Below are positions 5,169-8,042 of a stretch of 8,042 nt of DNA, one piece after another. The notes under the pieces are model-generated. The model was given only the letters and a program-made list of their open reading frames with translations. It was not told where the DNA came from and ran no database searches. The stretch comes from Rhodospirillales bacterium RIFCSPLOWO2_12_FULL_67_15 (GTDB lineage Bacteria > Pseudomonadota > Alphaproteobacteria > Rhodospirillales > 2-12-FULL-67-15). The stretch lies in NCBI GenBank assembly GCA_001830475.1, contig MIAC01000096.1, positions 1 through 8,042 of the forward strand, given 5' to 3'. A program made the translations under genes and the position numbers. The number at the start of each line of letters is the position of its first letter. Within the stretch, counting starts at the first letter, position 1.

Positions 5169-7136
5169 TCAGGACACCGGCCGGATCAATTTCTCGTAGA
5201 GCGAAAGGTCGGCGTCCTCGAGGCAGGCGCGGATGATCGCCGCGCCGGCGGGGTCGAGGTCGGAATCCTCGAGGTAGGGCGCGATTTCGTTCTTGAAGAA
5301 TTCGCCGAGTGCGTCCGCGCCCGCGTCGTAGGTCTCGGGCCCGACCTCGGGCTGGGTTTCGACGCGCAGAAACCAGTGCGAAATCTGCACGCCCTCGACC
5401 TGAAGCGAGCGCAGCGCGTAGCCGAGCAGCGGGCAGCGCGCCGGCACCATCTGCTCGGGGCGGAACTTGGCGCCGCCGCGCCGGGCGAGATACTCGCGCG
5501 CGATCCACTGGCCGTTGAAGCCGACCTTCCACGCGCCGATGTGCTGGTTGGGAATCAGGACATAGCGGGTGTTGGGATAGCGGCGAATCTGGTCGAGCAG
5601 CAAGTTGGCGTAATGCACGCGCCGGCTGGTGGCGAAGGGCCAGAACGAGCCGACGCCTTCGCTGCCGATGCCGTCGCCGCCGACGATGCTGGGGTTGGCG
5701 TGCCCGCGCGGCGCGACCAGCCGCCACAGCCACGCCAGCGCCGGGGGCAAAAGGTGGAGCAGGCCGACGATGCCGTAGGACGGCGCGTCGCGGGTGCAGG
5801 GCGGGGTACGGATGCCGAAGCTGCGCACGTCCACCTCGACCGGCTGGTTGACGATGCCGGGAATGTCGCGCCGGGGCAGGATGACGCGCGGATTGGGACA
5901 GCGCTGTCCCGGCGCATCCTCGACGTGCTCCCACAACAGGCAGGTCGCCCCCGGCACCGCCTCGATGTTGAAGAAGATGAGAGGTTCCTTCGGCGCGACG
6001 CAAATCCGCTCCAGCTCCGGGTTGGTGCCGTAGGCGGCGATGTGGTCGACCCGCACGAACCAGGCGTTCTCGGCGTCGGTCACCACCAGCTTGCGCGGGT
6101 CGCCCTGGATCGAGGGATGGCACAGCGCCATGTCGTCGGTCACCGGCTCCAGCTCGCAGCCCTGGGTCAAGGGCACGGTGCGGCGCTCGCCGGTCACCAG
6201 GTTCTCGCCGAGCAGGATGCGCCCGTTCGGCTCGCGGTGGGGGTATTCGAGCATTTCGCTCTTGCCGCCGCCGCTCGCGCCTTCGTGCATGATGGTCAGC
6301 GTGTTGTCGTAGGGTGTCACCACCCGCACCACCGAGGCGTGCGCCGTGACCCATCCTTCCGCCCCGCCGAGGTCGAGGAGAATTCCGTAGATGCCCTTCT
6401 TGGCGCTCGGCCCGGGATAGAGATTGAGAGCGAAAACCTCGTGCAACGCGCCGGTGCGGTTATGGACGACGACCTGGCGGCCGTCGCAATGGGTGTGGCG
6501 GAACGGCGGCGCGAGATAGACGATCGCGCGCGGAGCGAATTCGGCCTCCCGGCGCGCCGGATCGGCGATGCCTTGCAAGTCGGCGAGCGCGGTGGCGAAA
6601 AAGGCGGCGTTGGCGGGACCGACGAAGACGGAATCGTAGCCGAACTCATCGCTGCCGGCGGAAAAAGTAAAGACCACCAGTTCCTGGCCGCCGAGCCACG
6701 CAAGAATTTCCTCGCGCAAGGAGGCGAAGGGAAAACCGAACCGCCGGTCGAACCGCATCTTGTCGGTCGGCGCTTCGTCGGCGATGACCATGGTTTCCGG
6801 ATCGCGCCTGCGCATGTAGGGTTCGGCGTAGTTGACCGCGATGCCGTTACGGCAGCGGGTGACGACGGCTTCGACCGCGCGCCCCCGGCCGGGGATGTCG
6901 TAGGCGACCTCGATCCGGTCGCGCCCGGGTTCGGCGAAGACGATGTCAAGCAATTCCGCGCGCGTGCGCGGCCAATGGACCGCGGGCGCGGCGGCGAGCA
7001 GCGCCGCGAGCTCGGGCGTCTTCGCGAGCCAAGCCGGACCGGTATCGGCCTTGCGCGCGGCGGCGGGCGAATCCCCGCCGCCTTTAAATGTTTGCCGCGA
7101 GGATTCGCTCGCGGCGGCAGACAACGGGCGAACCAT
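5169..7136 (-). CDS. DUF4914-type protein with a P-loop, possible PEPCK/HPr-kinase-like enzyme
   Basis: A 655-residue protein that I match from memory to the uncharacterised DUF4914 family; its substrate is unknown. Conserved-looking blocks begin around residue 56 (PRTRAELLDIV), followed by TRCRNGIAVNYAEPYMRRRDP (93-113) and HTHCDGRQVVVHNRTG (214-229). A P-loop, HEGASGGGKSEM (284-295), recalls the GxSGxGKSE of HPr kinase and the GxSGxGKT of ATP-dependent PEP carboxykinase. TDDMALC (333-339) and LVVTDAENAW (350-359) are candidate metal-binding (kinase-2) motifs; the latter resembles PEPCK's DDEHGW. GGDGIGSEGVGSFWPFA (486-502) is glycine-rich and probably lines the active site. There is no signal peptide; a hydrophobic stretch lies at 455-475. 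The start is fixed by an in-frame TAG two codons upstream, and no ATG, GTG or TTG follows until well into the protein. Residues 8-26 are encoded by an inverted pair of hairpins. It is divergent from the FAH-family gene. Confidence 0.85.
   Translation of the reverse strand: MVRPLSAAASESSRQTFKGGGDSPAAARKADTGPAWLAKTPELAALLAAAPAVHWPRTRAELLDIVFAEPGRDRIEVAYDIPGRGRAVEAVVTRCRNGIAVNYAEPYMRRRDPETMVIADEAPTDKMRFDRRFGFPFASLREEILAWLGGQELVVFTFSAGSDEFGYDSVFVGPANAAFFATALADLQGIADPARREAEFAPRAIVYLAPPFRHTHCDGRQVVVHNRTGALHEVFALNLYPGPSAKKGIYGILLDLGGAEGWVTAHASVVRVVTPYDNTLTIMHEGASGGGKSEMLEYPHREPNGRILLGENLVTGERRTVPLTQGCELEPVTDDMALCHPSIQGDPRKLVVTDAENAWFVRVDHIAAYGTNPELERICVAPKEPLIFFNIEAVPGATCLLWEHVEDAPGQRCPNPRVILPRRDIPGIVNQPVEVDVRSFGIRTPPCTRDAPSYGIVGLLHLLPPALAWLWRLVAPRGHANPSIVGGDGIGSEGVGSFWPFATSRRVHYANLLLDQIRRYPNTRYVLIPNQHIGAWKVGFNGQWIAREYLARRGGAKFRPEQMVPARCPLLGYALRSLQVEGVQISHWFLRVETQPEVGPETYDAGADALGEFFKNEIAPYLEDSDLDPAGAAIIRACLEDADLSLYEKLIRPVS
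7059..7115. repeat. Inverted hairpin pair with conserved CGAATC loop inside a coding sequence
   Basis: Hairpin A has a perfect 9-bp stem (7059-7067 with 7074-7082) and the loop CGAATC. Hairpin B has a perfect 8-bp stem (7094-7101 with 7108-7115) and the loop GATTCG, which is the reverse complement of A's loop. The two are therefore opposite-facing copies separated by an 11-base AT-rich spacer (7083-7093), a REP-pair-like arrangement. The element encodes residues 8-26 of the DUF4914-type protein, ahead of its conserved part. The hairpin at 4935-4958 has the same loop and the same GGG/CCC closing pairs but a different outer stem. Confidence 0.6.
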
Positions 7137-7178
7137 CGTCTAGTGTCTTTCGTGACCAAGCCGTGTTCGGGAGGCGGC

Positions 7179-7207
7179 AGTATAACGACATCGGCCGGGC
7201 GGCCAAG
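7179..7207 (-). promoter_or_regulatory. Candidate promoter of the DUF4914-type gene
   Basis: On the minus strand CTTGGC (7202-7207) and TATACT (7179-7184) are spaced by 17 bases, fitting a sigma-70 promoter of the CTTG-type seen in alphaproteobacteria. Transcription would start near 7172 and give a leader of about 36 bases. No strong ribosome binding site precedes the ATG at 7136. Confidence 0.45.
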
Positions 7208-7277
7208 CTTTTGCCCGGGCCGGAATGGGGTGACGGAAAGTTCTGGCGGGACTCCGGCGGCGCTTGATATACCGGCA

Positions 7278-7324
7278 CTCGCCCGACCGTGCCGATCGGG
7301 CGGGCCAACCCCACCCGAAGTGGG
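7278..7324 (+). other. Two hairpins in the region upstream of the FAH-family gene
   Basis: A 7-bp perfect stem (7280-7286 with 7296-7302, nine-base loop) is followed by a 5-bp stem (7310-7314 with 7320-7324, loop CCGAA). They lie 80-125 bases before the FAH-family start in the 268-base divergent region. I see no convincing -10/-35 pair for that gene. No riboswitch class is recognised; the hairpins may simply reflect high GC content. Confidence 0.25.
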
Positions 7325-7404
7325 AGGACGCAGGCCGGCGTCATTGCTCCGGACTTCCCGAATCGTACCGCCGAACGACATAAAAAACGCGGATCAGGAA
7401 CACC

Positions 7405-8042
7405 ATGCGCCTCGTGACTTTCGCCCAGGGCAAAACCGTCCGCCTCGGCGTCCTCGACGAAAAGGGCGATCGTATTATCGATCTCGTCCGGGCCGCCGGG
7501 GTCGCCCCTGACATGACCGCGTTCGTCGCGCTCGGGCGCAAGGGTCTTGCGCTCGCCCGCGCCGCGCTCAAGAATCCGCCGAAGAAGGCGGTCGTGCCGC
7601 GCAAGAAAGTCCGGTTGCTCGCGCCCTTTCCCCGTCCTCGGCGCAACATCCTCTGCGTCGGCAAGAACTATCACGATCACGTCGCCGAGCTGAACCGGAG
7701 CGGGTTCGACGGCGCGGTCAAGGCCGCCGTGCCCGAATACCCCATCGTCTTCACCAAGGCGACGACGGCGGTGATCGGGCCGGGCGCGACCATCCCCGCA
7801 AATCTCGATCCGACCCATTCGGTCGATTACGAGGGCGAGCTTGCCGTCGTCATCGGTCCGGGCGGGCGCGACATCAAGAAGGCGGACGCCTTCAAGCACG
7901 TCTACGGCTACACCATCGTCAACGACGTGACCTCGCGCATCCAGCAGAAGCAGTACGGCCAATGGTTCCTGGGCAAGAGCCTGGACGGATTTTGCCCGAT
8001 GGGGCCGTGGCTGGTGACGGCCGACGAGATCGAGGAGGTGAC
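7405..8042 (+). CDS. Fumarylacetoacetate hydrolase (FAH) family protein, 3' end outside window
   Basis: Members of this family (COG0179) hydrolyse, hydrate, decarboxylate or isomerise small oxo-acids in the catabolism of aromatic and related compounds; the exact reaction cannot be read from sequence alone. The visible 212 codons contain an N-terminal domain of about 75 residues and the start of the catalytic fold. ILCVGKNYHDHVAE (82-95) is the typical entry block with the lid His. DYEGELAVVIG (141-151) supplies the two metal-binding Glu residues, VNDVTSR (172-178) the metal-binding Asp, and GKSLDGFCPMGPW (190-202) the substrate-side loop. All expected ligands are present. AGGA at 7396-7399 lies five bases before the ATG, so the start is good. 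The reading frame runs off the window; family members of this architecture are about 280 residues, so some 70 residues are missing. The neighbour on the left is divergent. Confidence 0.9.
   Translation, partial: MRLVTFAQGKTVRLGVLDEKGDRIIDLVRAAGVAPDMTAFVALGRKGLALARAALKNPPKKAVVPRKKVRLLAPFPRPRRNILCVGKNYHDHVAELNRSGFDGAVKAAVPEYPIVFTKATTAVIGPGATIPANLDPTHSVDYEGELAVVIGPGGRDIKKADAFKHVYGYTIVNDVTSRIQQKQYGQWFLGKSLDGFCPMGPWLVTADEIEEV

Noticed and set aside
4993..6354. A 453-codon frame on the minus strand overlapping the DUF4914-type gene
   Set aside because: It is a different frame of the same strand with extreme Arg/Ala/Gly content; the 5169-7136 frame carries the conserved motifs.
5376..7511. A 711-codon open frame on the plus strand opposite the DUF4914-type gene
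   Set aside because: It is antisense to a well-conserved protein, has a low-complexity Ala/Gly/Arg/Val composition and no recognisable motif; long antisense frames are usual in GC-rich genes.
7084..7962. A 292-codon minus-strand frame opposite the FAH-family gene
   Set aside because: It is antisense to a gene with clear catalytic motifs; its N-terminal half has shadow composition.
1..8042. CRISPR arrays, transposases, prophage or secretion genes
   Set aside because: I saw no regularly spaced direct repeats and no reading frame with motifs of these classes.

Overview
The window looks like a chromosomal segment of a GC-rich alphaproteobacterium, probably Rhodospirillales-like. This is an inference from the codon bias, the FixJ-type and CheY-type regulators, the pyrophosphate-type phosphofructokinase and the GTCAT-type extragenic palindrome; no single marker settles the taxonomy.

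Layout, left to right. Positions 1-1254 (+) hold the C-terminal three quarters of the single-strand exonuclease RecJ, cut by the window edge just before its DHH motif. Positions 1255-1466 are non-coding and carry a palindromic extragenic repeat. Positions 1467-1919 (-) encode a small unrecognised protein in a block that is clearly AT-richer than everything around it, probably acquired. It sits 31 bases behind the stop of a pyrophosphate-type 6-phosphofructokinase (1951-3174, -). Divergent to that is a FixJ/NarL-type response regulator (3321-4085, +; a longer reading from 3246 is possible), followed by a stand-alone CheY-like receiver protein (4269-4910, +) with its own promoter-like region. 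No histidine kinase is present, so both regulators are orphans here. A hairpin pair and a tRNA-Glu(TTC) gene (5074-5149, +) follow. A large DUF4914-type protein with a P-loop (5169-7136, -) is divergent from a fumarylacetoacetate-hydrolase-family enzyme (7405 to the right edge, +, incomplete).

Functionally this is mostly a row of unrelated housekeeping and regulatory units: DNA repair, central carbon metabolism, signalling, translation, and catabolism of carboxylic acids. No secretion, CRISPR, transposase or phage genes are visible.

Three things deserve a second look. First, the CheY-like protein ends in a peptide that closely matches the N-terminal CheY-binding motif of the flagellar switch protein FliM. 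Second, hairpins with a shared CGAATC loop and different, fully compensated stems occur behind the receiver gene and, as an inverted pair, inside the start of the DUF4914 coding sequence. Third, the DUF4914 protein has a P-loop resembling those of HPr kinase and PEP carboxykinase, suggesting an undescribed phosphotransfer enzyme.
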